Of a DNA stretch of 64,000 bases, positions 9,499-18,538 are shown piece by piece. Origin of the DNA: Lusitaniella coriacea LEGE 07157 (lineage in GTDB: Bacteria; Cyanobacteriota; Cyanobacteriia; Cyanobacteriales; Spirulinaceae); the NCBI RefSeq assembly GCF_015207425.1, contig NZ_JADEWZ010000027.1, positions 1-64,000 of the forward strand, in the 5' to 3' direction. The notes under the pieces were generated by a model. That model was not told the DNA's origin, did not search any database, and worked only from the letters and a program-made list of their open reading frames with translations. The position numbers were made by a program, and so were the translations under genes. The stretch's first letter is position 1, and each line of letters starts with the position of its first letter.

Positions 9499-12400
9499 AT
9501 GAAATCCAAAGCGAGAGCGAGTAAAAAACCGAAAATTCTGGTCGTTGATGACGAACCCGATAATCTCGATCTACTTTACCGGACGTTCTATCGAGACTAC
9601 AAAGTGTTGCGGGCAGAAAGTGGGCCGGTTGCGCTGGAATTGCTGGCTCAAACGCCGGATATTGCCGTGATCATTTCCGATCAACGAATGCCGATGATGA
9701 GCGGGACGGAGTTACTCAGCCTCGCAGCAGTCCAATATCCGGATATTATTCGCATCATCTTAACGGGATATACCGATGTTGAAGATCTCGTTGAAGCGAT
9801 TAATAGCGGTAAAGTTTTTAAATATGTAACCAAACCCTGGGAAGCAGAGCATCTTAAAGAAATTGTCAGCCAAGCCTTAGATACCCACAGCGTCTTAAAA
9901 GTTCGGACAGATGAGTTGAGTCGCAGTCTGCGTCGAGAATCCCTACTCAACACCGTCATCAATACGATTCGCAACGCTCAACTCGGACGAACGGAAGATT
10001 CGCCCCTGCAACAGGTGTTGCAAACAATTGTGAATACGGTGGGACAGGTAATCGGCGTTGATATTTGTATCTTGCGTCCCTTTGAAGGCAAGACATTGGG
10101 CAAAAAGTCTTTTGTGTACCAGAAATCTCCCGAATCGTCAGAGGAGTCGATCGCGTCCAATCTCAAGTTTACGCTTTGGGAAACTCGCGAGGTTGAGGTT
10201 ATTCACGATATCGCCACAGAAGAGCGCTTTAATGAGGTGACAGAGGCGAATTCCAAAAACCTGGAAGCCTTTAAAAATGCCGATATTTGTTCGACGCTGA
10301 TTGTGCCTTTGATCGGTCAACTGGATTTGGTTGCAGTCATGGCACTCCATCGCTGCGGACAGCCTCAATCCTGGAACGACGATGAGATTCAACTTGCGGT
10401 GATGGTTGCGGATCAAGCGGCACTTGCCATTTCCCAAGCACGGGCTTACGAACAAGTCGAATCTCTCGCTCAACGAGAAGTGCTGATCAATACGATCACC
10501 ACGGCAATTCGCTCGACCCTCGATCCCCAAGAAATTTTTGCTGCGATCACCCAGCAGTTGGGCATTAGTTTGGATGTGGATGGCTGTGCGCTATCTCTTT
10601 GGACGGAAGAGGATGAGTTTGTTCGGTGCGTGGGGTTGTACGAGAAGGATTCTCGCGCGGTCGCGAGCGAGGATTGCATCGATCCGGCACTGGACGCTTC
10701 AATCGAGGAAGAAAGCCCAGATTCAAACGCGCACTCCTCAACAGATCCGTCCCAATTACCCCAATCGGTTGTCCCCATCGCAGGCAATCCCGTTCTCCAG
10801 AAGTTGCTCAACACCCAAAAACCCGTTGTCCTTCCGGATATGGACGCGCAGGAAACCGAACCGATGAAGGGAGAAGATTTACCCTTGCGCTTAAAAACGA
10901 GAGCGCTGTTGGTGGTTCCCTTGCTCGTTGATGGCAATATTATTGGCAGCATTTCCCTGCGCCAAACCAGCAAACCCCGTCGCTGGAATATTGCGGATAT
11001 CGAACTCGCCCAAGCCGTTGCTTCCCAAGCCGCGATCGCGGTACAGCAATCCCGACTCTATCAAAAAACCCGACAGCAAGCAGAACGCCTCCTGGAGTTG
11101 GATCGTCAAAAAACCGAATTCTTCCAAAACATCTCCCACGAATTTCGCACTCCCCTGACGTTGATGATCGGTCCTTTGGAGTCGGTAACCAATCGCAAAC
11201 AAGATCTAGACTGCGATCGCGCCCAAATCGTTTTGCGCAATTCCCGCCGCTTGCTGCGCTTAGTCAACCAATTGCTCGATCTCCAGCGCCTCGATGCGGG
11301 ACGAATGCAAGGGAATTTTTGTCCTTGCGATCTGGGAGACTTTATTCACCACATTGTCGATACTTTCCGTCCCTATTGCGAAAAAAAAGGACTCAACCTC
11401 CACGCCGAGATCGAGTCCTGCGAGTCGGTGCATCTTGATGTGGAAAAATTTGACAAGGTTCTCTACAACCTTCTATCCAATGCTATGAAATTTACGCCTG
11501 TTGGGGGGAGTATTATCGTTCGATTAAAGATGGCGCGCGGTCGCATATGCTTGCAAGTGCGAGATACCGGAATAGGAATTGCCGCATCTCAACTCCCCTT
11601 CCTCTTCGATCGCTTTCGCCAAGCAGAAGGGTCGATTAATCGTTCCTACGAAGGCACGGGATTGGGATTGGCACTGGTGAAGGAAATGGTGGAACTCCAC
11701 GGCGGAACTGTTGAAGTAGAATCGATTCAAGCCGAGCGAGCGAGCGAAGAGCGCGAGGGTCATTCGAGTACGACCTTAATCGCCAACGCCCTACAAACCG
11801 GAACGACATTCACCATTTTGCTGCCAACGGGAATCGAACATTTACCGCCAGAGCAAGTCCAAGACGCACCGGTAGAAATCCAAGCGGCTCGCGCTGCGGT
11901 GGAATTAGCGGACTTAGAAGCGGAGTTGATCGACATCGAACAAGACACAGAAAGCGATCTTGAGGATGCACCTCTCCCGGACTCCAATACATCGCGCGTT
12001 CTCGTTGTGGACGATAACCCGGATTTGCGGACTTATGTTTCTCAAATTCTGCGATCTGAAGGGTATTACGTTCGCACCGCACGCAATGGAGAAGAAGGAT
12101 TCGAGCGCGTCAAAACCGATCGTCCCCATCTCGTTGTCACCGATTTGATGATGCCCAAGGTTTCTGGGATCGATTTGATTCGCTTAGTGCGCAACGAACC
12201 GGAATACAAGGGAACCCCCATTATTCTTTTAACGGCGAAAGCTGATGAAGCAAGTCGCATAGAGGGAACCGAACAAGGAGCAGATTCTTACCTTTCCAAA
12301 CCCTTCAACGATCGCGAACTCCTTGCAGAAGTCCGCAATCTCCTGTCCCTTAAGGAAAACGAGAAACGGGTTCAAGAACTCAACCAATACCTGACCGAAT

Positions 12401-13059
12401 CGGTTTTGAGTCGCTTTTTGCCGCCGACAATGGTTCAACGGGCCGCCCAAGGGGAGTTAACCCTCGATTTGCAACCAGAACCCCGTTTGGTGACAATTTT
12501 GTTTAGCGATATTGTCGGTTTTACGCCGCTTTCTAATACCCTGCAATCGCGCGGCATTGCTCAAGTTCTCAATGAGTATTTAGAGGCAATGACAGAGGTG
12601 ATTTTTGCTAATGGCGGAACGGTTGATAAGTTTATGGGCGATGCCATTGTTGCTTTATTTGGCCCTCCCGAAGAATTGGAACCCAATGTGCAAGTGGAGC
12701 GTGCTATTGCTGCGGCGCGAGGCATGATCGTCGCCTTGGAGAAGCTCAACCGACGTTGGCAAGAGCAGGGGATTTTGGGGAATGGAGTTCCGTTGGTTCA
12801 GTTTCGCTGCGGCATTCATCAAGGAACGGCAGTTGTGGGGATGTTTGGCAGCAATCAACGTTCGGACTATACCGCGATCGGTCCGGCGGTGAATATTGCT
12901 TCTCGACTGCAAGAGGCGGCAAATCCCAACTCAATTCTCGTTTCTGCTGAGGTTGCAGATTATCTCCAAGACAGCGAGTTGAGCAAATGCAACCCTTTAA
13001 AACTTAAAGGCATCGACGGAACCGTGTTGGGTTGTCTGGTCAGTGTGACGCAGGCTTGA
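9499..13059 (+). CDS. cyaC: CyaC-type multidomain sensor kinase / adenylate cyclase
   Basis: A 1186-residue signalling protein. Order: receiver 1 (residues 10-135, phospho-acceptor D61), two GAF domains (about 165-320 and 335-530), histidine-kinase dimerisation domain with H547 in SHEFRTPLTLM, ATPase domain (N box LLSNAMKFTP, G boxes DTGIGI and GTGLGLALV), receiver 2 (about 832-950, D882 in VTDLMMPKVSG) and a C-terminal class III cyclase (about 990-1180). Metal ligands are present in FSDIVGFT (D1004) and FMGDAIVALFG (D1048). This matches CyaC of Arthrospira and Anabaena, in which phosphorelay to the receivers raises cAMP synthesis. Substrate choice (ATP) is inferred from that orthology. It has no predicted membrane segment and stands alone with a long leader. 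Confidence 0.9.
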   Translation: MKSKARASKKPKILVVDDEPDNLDLLYRTFYRDYKVLRAESGPVALELLAQTPDIAVIISDQRMPMMSGTELLSLAAVQYPDIIRIILTGYTDVEDLVEAINSGKVFKYVTKPWEAEHLKEIVSQALDTHSVLKVRTDELSRSLRRESLLNTVINTIRNAQLGRTEDSPLQQVLQTIVNTVGQVIGVDICILRPFEGKTLGKKSFVYQKSPESSEESIASNLKFTLWETREVEVIHDIATEERFNEVTEANSKNLEAFKNADICSTLIVPLIGQLDLVAVMALHRCGQPQSWNDDEIQLAVMVADQAALAISQARAYEQVESLAQREVLINTITTAIRSTLDPQEIFAAITQQLGISLDVDGCALSLWTEEDEFVRCVGLYEKDSRAVASEDCIDPALDASIEEESPDSNAHSSTDPSQLPQSVVPIAGNPVLQKLLNTQKPVVLPDMDAQETEPMKGEDLPLRLKTRALLVVPLLVDGNIIGSISLRQTSKPRRWNIADIELAQAVASQAAIAVQQSRLYQKTRQQAERLLELDRQKTEFFQNISHEFRTPLTLMIGPLESVTNRKQDLDCDRAQIVLRNSRRLLRLVNQLLDLQRLDAGRMQGNFCPCDLGDFIHHIVDTFRPYCEKKGLNLHAEIESCESVHLDVEKFDKVLYNLLSNAMKFTPVGGSIIVRLKMARGRICLQVRDTGIGIAASQLPFLFDRFRQAEGSINRSYEGTGLGLALVKEMVELHGGTVEVESIQAERASEEREGHSSTTLIANALQTGTTFTILLPTGIEHLPPEQVQDAPVEIQAARAAVELADLEAELIDIEQDTESDLEDAPLPDSNTSRVLVVDDNPDLRTYVSQILRSEGYYVRTARNGEEGFERVKTDRPHLVVTDLMMPKVSGIDLIRLVRNEPEYKGTPIILLTAKADEASRIEGTEQGADSYLSKPFNDRELLAEVRNLLSLKENEKRVQELNQYLTESVLSRFLPPTMVQRAAQGELTLDLQPEPRLVTILFSDIVGFTPLSNTLQSRGIAQVLNEYLEAMTEVIFANGGTVDKFMGDAIVALFGPPEELEPNVQVERAIAAARGMIVALEKLNRRWQEQGILGNGVPLVQFRCGIHQGTAVVGMFGSNQRSDYTAIGPAVNIASRLQEAANPNSILVSAEVADYLQDSELSKCNPLKLKGIDGTVLGCLVSVTQA

Positions 13060-13076
13060 AGTTGTCGCGCGATCGC

Positions 13077-13451
13077 TTATCCTTGCAATTTTTCGCGAAT
13101 CATTTCGACGCGCTGGCGATTCACGCCTAAATCCGATTTTCCCAAACGCGATGCAGAACGGACGTGGATAACGTTGGCGTTGGTGTCGCGGTAGAATTCA
13201 ACATCGTCCACAAACCCCATTAACTTGCTGGTAAATTCAGCGTAGAGGTAGTCATTGGTGGCTTCGACAATGTTCGTGCGCTCTAAATTTTCAATTAGGG
13301 ATTTTAAATCCGCGATCGCGACAAGGGGAAGCGGTTCGATTTTTTCTTGGGGTTTCTCGCTTTGGGAGTTGACGCAGTTGGGCGTACCGGGACAAGAAGC
13401 TAGCTTGCTGTTTGTCACTCCTAAGTTGCTCGGTCTTTTACCTGAAAACAT
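13077..13451 (-). CDS. DUF1499 domain protein
   Basis: A 124-residue protein with the DUF1499 signature: a Cys pair in SCPGTPNCVNSQ near residues 19-28 and the C-terminal VIHVRSASRLGKSDLGVNR. An AGGA ribosome site lies before the ATG. The family is common in cyanobacteria, plastids and proteobacteria; no enzymatic role has been established. It lies 42 bp after murT on the same strand and is likely in the same transcript. Confidence 0.85.
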   Translation of the reverse strand: MFSGKRPSNLGVTNSKLASCPGTPNCVNSQSEKPQEKIEPLPLVAIADLKSLIENLERTNIVEATNDYLYAEFTSKLMGFVDDVEFYRDTNANVIHVRSASRLGKSDLGVNRQRVEMIREKLQG

Positions 13452-13493
13452 TACTTATTTCCTCTAATTACACCCTGCCTCGCGTCCCACATC

Positions 13494-14840
13494 TTACAAA
13501 ATTTTTCGTCCCGTTAGCAATTGGCGCACTTCTAGCATGGCGGAATAGGTGGGAAGGATATGGAGGGTTTCGTCCTCTGGCGTGCGTTCGAGGGCGACAG
13601 AAACAGCTTCTGGCAAGTCTTCTTTAATAATCAGTTGGAGAGGATTTTCTCCCGGTTCGAGGCTGTCCTGACTGTATTTGAGGCGCAATGCCATATCGTA
13701 GACGCGATCGCCACTGACAATAATTGTCCCCCCTAATGCGGCTAGCTCCTCGGTATCCACGTCCCAAATCCAGGAAACGTCAGTTCCATCCGGCGTGCGA
13801 TCGTTGAGAACGACGAGGGTGACAGAGGATTTTCCTGTGGCTTTAATTTGGCTGACGGCGCGCAGGGTTTCGTTCATCCCAACGGGGTTTTTTGAAAGTA
13901 AAATCCGAACGTGTTTCCCAGAAGCAGTTAATTCTTCCGCGCGACCAAAAGCGGCTTTAAAATTGGCAATGGTTTGAAAAATTGAAGGGGTATCGATTCC
14001 CATTTCCTGTGCCAGTAGTCCTGCCGCGAGGGTATTGTATTTGTTATAAACACCGATGAGGATTTGTCCCCATTCTTTGCTTTTGAGGGCGAGAGGACTT
14101 TTTTGAAAGTCGCAGGACGGACAGCGATAATCTCCTAAATGGGATAAATAAACCCCTTGATAATCGAGAGAATGTCCGCACCGGGGACAGTAGATTGAAT
14201 CGACAGCATGGGGGATGCGTTCGAGGTAGAGTTTGGGTTCGCTGAGTCCAAAAAATAGGACTTTTTGCGAGAGGTTTTGACCGAGATTGGAGAGGGTGGG
14301 ATCGTCTGCGTTGAGGACGATAACGGTACTTTCTGGAAGGGGCGCGATCGCGCGCTGCCAGCGTAAACTAATTGTATCCACCTCCCCGTAACGATCGAGC
14401 TGATCTCGAAATAGATTCAACCCTAAAATATATTGAGGCTGACAATCTTTTAACACCAGAGGCAAAATGTTTTCATCGACCTCTAAAATTGCATAATCTA
14501 CCTGCAATTGACCGATTAAATTGGTACTCTCTAAAAGAGCTGTAATTAACCCATTAATTAGGTTTGCACCTGTGGCATTATGAGCAACTTTAAACTGTTT
14601 GTTCTCTAGGATTTTTCGCAATAATAAAGAAGTCGTCGTCTTGCCATTCGTTCCGACAATCAGAATAACGCCCTTTTTCGCTTGTTTAAATAACAATGGG
14701 AGCAATCGAGGGTGAGCGCGGCGGGCAATTTCTCCAGGTAAAACGCTTGCTGCTCCTAAACCCAATCCTCGCACAACGAATGTAACAACTTTGGCAATTC
14801 CAACGGCGATTCCTAAACGTATTTTGTCAATGAGTTCCAT
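13494..14840 (-). CDS. murT: MurT-like Mur ligase (lipid II isoglutaminyl synthase subunit)
   Basis: A 448-residue Mur-ligase-family protein with the ATP P-loop VGTNGKTTTS, the central Mur ligase domain with a four-Cys zinc ribbon (CPRCGH and CPSCDF, near residues 228-253) and a C-terminal DUF1727 domain. These traits define MurT, which with the amidotransferase GatD amidates the D-glutamate of peptidoglycan lipid II. No gatD-like gene lies next to it here: downstream is DUF1499 and upstream a pyruvyltransferase-like gene. The partner must be elsewhere, or the protein works differently. Confidence 0.88.
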   Translation of the reverse strand: MELIDKIRLGIAVGIAKVVTFVVRGLGLGAASVLPGEIARRAHPRLLPLLFKQAKKGVILIVGTNGKTTTSLLLRKILENKQFKVAHNATGANLINGLITALLESTNLIGQLQVDYAILEVDENILPLVLKDCQPQYILGLNLFRDQLDRYGEVDTISLRWQRAIAPLPESTVIVLNADDPTLSNLGQNLSQKVLFFGLSEPKLYLERIPHAVDSIYCPRCGHSLDYQGVYLSHLGDYRCPSCDFQKSPLALKSKEWGQILIGVYNKYNTLAAGLLAQEMGIDTPSIFQTIANFKAAFGRAEELTASGKHVRILLSKNPVGMNETLRAVSQIKATGKSSVTLVVLNDRTPDGTDVSWIWDVDTEELAALGGTIIVSGDRVYDMALRLKYSQDSLEPGENPLQLIIKEDLPEAVSVALERTPEDETLHILPTYSAMLEVRQLLTGRKIL

Positions 14841-14847
14841 GAATATT

Positions 14848-15714
14848 CTAATCGGCTAAATGCTCCAGGATCTCATTGTAATACCACTGATTGCGTGATC
14901 GACTTTCTTCTAGGCTTTCGGGATAAAGCTGACAATCTTTCAGTGCATTTTGCCAGTTTTCTAAAGCGCAAGAAAATTTGTTTTTATAACGAAACTCATA
15001 AACTAATTTATTGAATAAGTAAAAACGTTTTCGATCTTGTCGCCACTTATCAAGAGGGTGAATTGCGGGTTTATGTTTGAGCGTATAAAACTTACTGCTA
15101 AAGGGAAAAGCTAAGACTTTTCTCCCTAATAAAGTTCCCCAGTATGCGCCGTGATAGGAACTGGTTAAAATTGTTTCTCCCGAACCCAAAAAATCTAACA
15201 CTTCCTCAAAACTTTTGGATTCATTCGTGATACGCGGGAAGTCATCGATCTTAATTTGAAACTTTTTGTGTGAAAAAACGACGTATTCATGTTTTACTTC
15301 TCTTTTTTTGTCAAAGGCTGAGTGCATACAACTCGCACAAGGAACCCAATTATAGGGAGTGTCAATATCTCGAATTCCAATGAGATCGAAATCATCTAAA
15401 TATTGAGAATAATCAAAAGCTTTAATATCTTCAGTGGTGAAAGGTTTATAAACTTGCTGACCAATTCCCCAAGCAATCAGTTTTTTCCCTTCCCGATGAC
15501 TTGCAGAATTCAAAATATCTGTTAAAAACCTCGAATAGAGCAACCCACCTCCTCCAATAATGAGATGCTTTCCTCGTGCTGCTTCTGCATCGATCTGTCG
15601 AATATCCGCTTTTTCGGTATGATAGCCTGGAAATGTAAAGTAGTTAAGAGGGCAAGAGAGTAAATCGCCGATATTCTTCGGGTCAATAACGTGACAATTA
15701 ATTATTGAATCCAT
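14848..15714 (-). CDS. Polysaccharide pyruvyltransferase-like protein
   Basis: A 288-residue protein of the polysaccharide pyruvyl transferase / CsaB-like GT-B family. Marks are the Gly-rich HLIIGGGGLL loop, the AWGIGQQV strand, LIGIRDIDTPYNWVPCASCMH, and the SSYHGAYWGTLLGRKVLAFPF motif with a conserved His. It is AT-richer than its neighbours, which is common for surface-glycan genes that spread by transfer. Members transfer pyruvate ketals or sugars to surface polymers. Whether it acts on peptidoglycan-linked glycans, given murT 7 bp downstream, is only an idea. Confidence 0.7.
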   Translation of the reverse strand: MDSIINCHVIDPKNIGDLLSCPLNYFTFPGYHTEKADIRQIDAEAARGKHLIIGGGGLLYSRFLTDILNSASHREGKKLIAWGIGQQVYKPFTTEDIKAFDYSQYLDDFDLIGIRDIDTPYNWVPCASCMHSAFDKKREVKHEYVVFSHKKFQIKIDDFPRITNESKSFEEVLDFLGSGETILTSSYHGAYWGTLLGRKVLAFPFSSKFYTLKHKPAIHPLDKWRQDRKRFYLFNKLVYEFRYKNKFSCALENWQNALKDCQLYPESLEESRSRNQWYYNEILEHLAD

Positions 15715-15748
15715 ATTTAATTAAGCTAATAAAAGCAGCGAACAATTA

Positions 15749-16330
15749 TCAATTTTGCACGAACTTGAACGAATCCAAAAATCCTTGACTACTTCCGGCT
15801 AAACTCGGTTCTAAGCTGGTGGGAACAGTGACGCTAAGTTGATATAATTGGCGATCGACCCAATAAATTCGATTGATAACCACAAACGCGCGATCGTTTT
15901 CATCGACTGTTTGTAACTTCATTTCTTGCCCTGGATAGTCCCCCAGCATAACACGACTTTGTTCGACCAATTGACCGTTGGTTTGACTCAAAATTTGGTT
16001 TTGCATGGCGGTTAATAACTGATTGGGTTCGGTTCCCGTTATGTTGAGTTCGTCGGGAATCTCAATCCGCGTGACCAAATACTGTACGGTGTCGTCGTAG
16101 CGTTGAACGACAAATCCCTGAATATCAACTGCAACTGTATCGATATTGGTCGTTGCTTGGGTTGCGATGGGTTCTCCCGGCATCAGGATTGTAAAATCTC
16201 CTTGGGGTGAGGCAAACAGCCGCCATACAGACTGCGCTATTTCTGTGCGCGCAAGTGCTGGTGATAGGGTTGGATAGCCTCCTAAAAGGAGCGCAACGAT
16301 TAAGGCAGGTGAAATCGAAAAAAGTTTCAT
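15749..16330 (-). CDS. Secreted protein of unknown function
   Basis: A 193-residue protein with a cleavable signal peptide (MKLFSISPALIVALLLGGYP, cleavage near ALA-RTE) and a single alpha-beta domain. The pattern FTILMPGEPIAT...VQYLVTRIEIPDEL...YWVDRQLYQLSVTVP resembles PsbP/Mog1-like folds found in many cyanobacterial periplasmic or lumenal proteins. No ligand residues can be named. It ends 34 bp before the pyruvyltransferase-like gene on the same strand. Confidence 0.7.
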   Translation of the reverse strand: MKLFSISPALIVALLLGGYPTLSPALARTEIAQSVWRLFASPQGDFTILMPGEPIATQATTNIDTVAVDIQGFVVQRYDDTVQYLVTRIEIPDELNITGTEPNQLLTAMQNQILSQTNGQLVEQSRVMLGDYPGQEMKLQTVDENDRAFVVINRIYWVDRQLYQLSVTVPTSLEPSLAGSSQGFLDSFKFVQN

Positions 16331-16405
16331 GGAAAATCGCTTTTCAACAGTGCGTCGCTCAATCTGCTATTTTACCAGCGAATTCCACCCTAATATGAAT
16401 TAATT

Positions 16406-17965
16406 CTATTGTAGAGAACGTTGCACGGGAATTTTAACAATAAATTCTGTCCCTTGTTGGAGTTGTGAATGACAGTCCAAGGATCCGCGATGGCGTTCGA
16501 CAATGATTTGTTGGCTAATGGATAAACCCAAACCCGTTCCTTTGCCTAGAGATTTTGTGGTGAAGAAGGGTTGAAATAATTGTGCTTTCGTTTCCTCGCT
16601 CATGCCAATTCCATTGTCTAGAATACGAATGAGAATGGTGTTCTCTTTCTCGATTTCCGTGCGAACCCAGATTGTTGGTTTTTCCCGAATGGACTGAAAG
16701 ATTTTTCCTTTCATTTCTAAGGCATCAATAGCATTTCCCATGAGGTTCATAAAGACTTGGCTTAATTGTCCGGGATAGCAATCAATAACTTGAGAAAAAC
16801 TACGATATTCTGTGACAATTTTAATTTCTCGGTCGCACTGATTGTGTTTTAAACGATACCGTAAAATCCGGAATGTGTTATCTAGTAATTCCCGAATATC
16901 GACCTGCTGTGTTTGAGTATCGTCAAGACGCGAAAAATTCCGCAAGCTCAGAACAATGTCTTGAATTCGTTGCGTTCCACTCTCCATTGAATTCAAGATT
17001 TGAAGAAGATCCTCGCAGACAAAATCTAACTCAATTTCTTCAATTGCCTCTTGAATATCTGGAGTTGCTTGGGGAAAGGCACTTTGATAGAGTTTGAGAA
17101 TATTTAGTATATCCATTGCATACCGTTGTGCGTAGCCCAAGTTACCGCTAATAAAATTTAGGGGGTTATTGATCTCATGAGCAACTCCTGCAACTAATTG
17201 TCCCAAATCCGACATTTTTTCAGCTTGAATCAGTTGCATTTTTGCCTTTTTCAATTGATTCAAGGTGTGACCGAGTTCTTGTGCTTTTGCTTGGGTAACT
17301 GCTGTCGCCGTCTGACTTTTTTCATACAGTTCTGCTTGGTAGCAATCGATTGCTAATTCTTGTTCTTCTTTTTCCCGTTGGTATTGACTAACGGCAATAT
17401 CTAAAGCCTGTAGTAAGCTGTGGGAAGAAGCGGAAATAAGTTGTTTGAGGTGGGAATTGTTCTGGGAAAGTTCGGTTTGGGGTGCGTAAGCGAGGTTTCT
17501 TCCTGCTTGGATAAAGTTACGAATCTGATGGTCGAGATAAAAGGGCGCTTCGTAGTAAATGGTATAAAGTTTTGGGGAACAGTTTCCTGGCAATTGCATT
17601 TCTGCGTCCCCTTTCAACAAAGCGTTGTGAGATTTTTCCATTAAATTGAGAACGTCAATTAATTCTTTTCGCAGGGAAATCTGTCCGTCTGTATCGCACG
17701 CACAAACGAGTTGAAGTCCGTATAGAGCTGCTCTTTGGGAGAGCATTCGCTGTCGTCCGCTAATGTTAATCACGGCAGCATTTATTTTTCGCGTAATTGC
17801 GATTCGATCCCAATCAAAATAGCTAATCAAGGCGATTACAGGTAAAAGAAATAAAAGAACTTTGGGAGATCGGAGTTTAGAGAAGTCCGATGGCTCAAAA
17901 GCTTGAGGAACTTGGTTGATGAAGGTTCCTGAATCGATGGAAATTTGAGGTTGAAGAAGAGGCAT
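16406..17965 (-). CDS. Membrane histidine kinase with PilJ-type sensor domain
   Basis: A sensor histidine kinase. A hydrophobic segment (VLLFLLPVIALISYF) precedes a PilJ/NarX-type extracytoplasmic helical domain marked by ISGRQRMLSQRAALYGL, followed by a coiled coil and a kinase core: VAHEINNPLNFISGNL with the phospho-acceptor His (304 in the longer 560-residue frame), N box NLMGNAIDALE, and G boxes DNGIGM and GKGTGLGLSI. The second anchoring membrane segment is not obvious. I chose the ATG at 17965; an in-frame ATG at 18088 would add 41 residues lacking domain character. The PilJ-type domain suggests sensing of nitrate-like or other small ligands. No response regulator is adjacent. Confidence 0.82.
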   Translation of the reverse strand: MPLLQPQISIDSGTFINQVPQAFEPSDFSKLRSPKVLLFLLPVIALISYFDWDRIAITRKINAAVINISGRQRMLSQRAALYGLQLVCACDTDGQISLRKELIDVLNLMEKSHNALLKGDAEMQLPGNCSPKLYTIYYEAPFYLDHQIRNFIQAGRNLAYAPQTELSQNNSHLKQLISASSHSLLQALDIAVSQYQREKEEQELAIDCYQAELYEKSQTATAVTQAKAQELGHTLNQLKKAKMQLIQAEKMSDLGQLVAGVAHEINNPLNFISGNLGYAQRYAMDILNILKLYQSAFPQATPDIQEAIEEIELDFVCEDLLQILNSMESGTQRIQDIVLSLRNFSRLDDTQTQQVDIRELLDNTFRILRYRLKHNQCDREIKIVTEYRSFSQVIDCYPGQLSQVFMNLMGNAIDALEMKGKIFQSIREKPTIWVRTEIEKENTILIRILDNGIGMSEETKAQLFQPFFTTKSLGKGTGLGLSISQQIIVERHRGSLDCHSQLQQGTEFIVKIPVQRSLQ

Positions 17966-18088
17966 GAGCGGGTTGGATTGTAGATACTTGGAAGTAGGAA
18001 AAATCACAGCAAAAACTGATGAGTTCGTGTTATTTTTCCACCCTGAATTGAAATCTTTAGCAAAGAGAAATAAATGGAAATTGAGCAT

Positions 18089-18538
18089 CGATCGCGCTAC
18101 AAATTTGCAAGCATTCAGCTTTCAGTTTTTTACGAGGTTAGATAAGGCAAGGCTTCCCCGCCATCGCCTCGCGCGAGATCGGCTTTGAGATAGGTCGCTA
18201 CTGATTAAGGTTAGGACATCAAAAGCAAGTTTTTTGCTGAAACCCGATCGCTGATTGCTGACAATAGTTCTAAGGCAGATGCAAGAGCGACTTCATCTCA
18301 GTGAAGAAGATTTTTGAGTTTTGACTCTGTTGGGAAACTATTAAAGCGAATTTAAGTAGGAAGCTTTGAATGGGAGATGCTGCTTGGAGTTTCCAGGGTA
18401 AGGCTATAGATATTACTGGTTACTAATATAAGAATTTTTTGTGAATTTAGTTGTAATTAAAAATACTAAACGGCGGTTTTCTTTCTTTTTATTGACAGAA
18501 AAATAGCTTGCTTTGGGCGAATTGGGGGGGATGGCGCG
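18089..18538. other. Intergenic region between methyltransferase and kinase genes
   Basis: About 450 bp with no supported gene. The left part (about 18108-18170) carries a degenerate copy of a repeat also seen near 26845-26905. The right part is AT-rich. It must contain the promoter of the leftward PilJ-type kinase gene; no clear terminator hairpin was seen. Confidence 0.45.
18108..18165 (+). repeat. Dispersed degenerate repeat, copy 1
   Basis: The stretch from GCATTCAGC through ATAAGGCAAGGCTTCC to CGCCATCGC shares order and much identity with 26845-26902 (GCATTCAGC...ATAAGGTGAGGAAGCC...CGCCATCGC). Both lie between genes. It is probably an old intergenic repeat or the remains of a small element. 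Confidence 0.45.
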
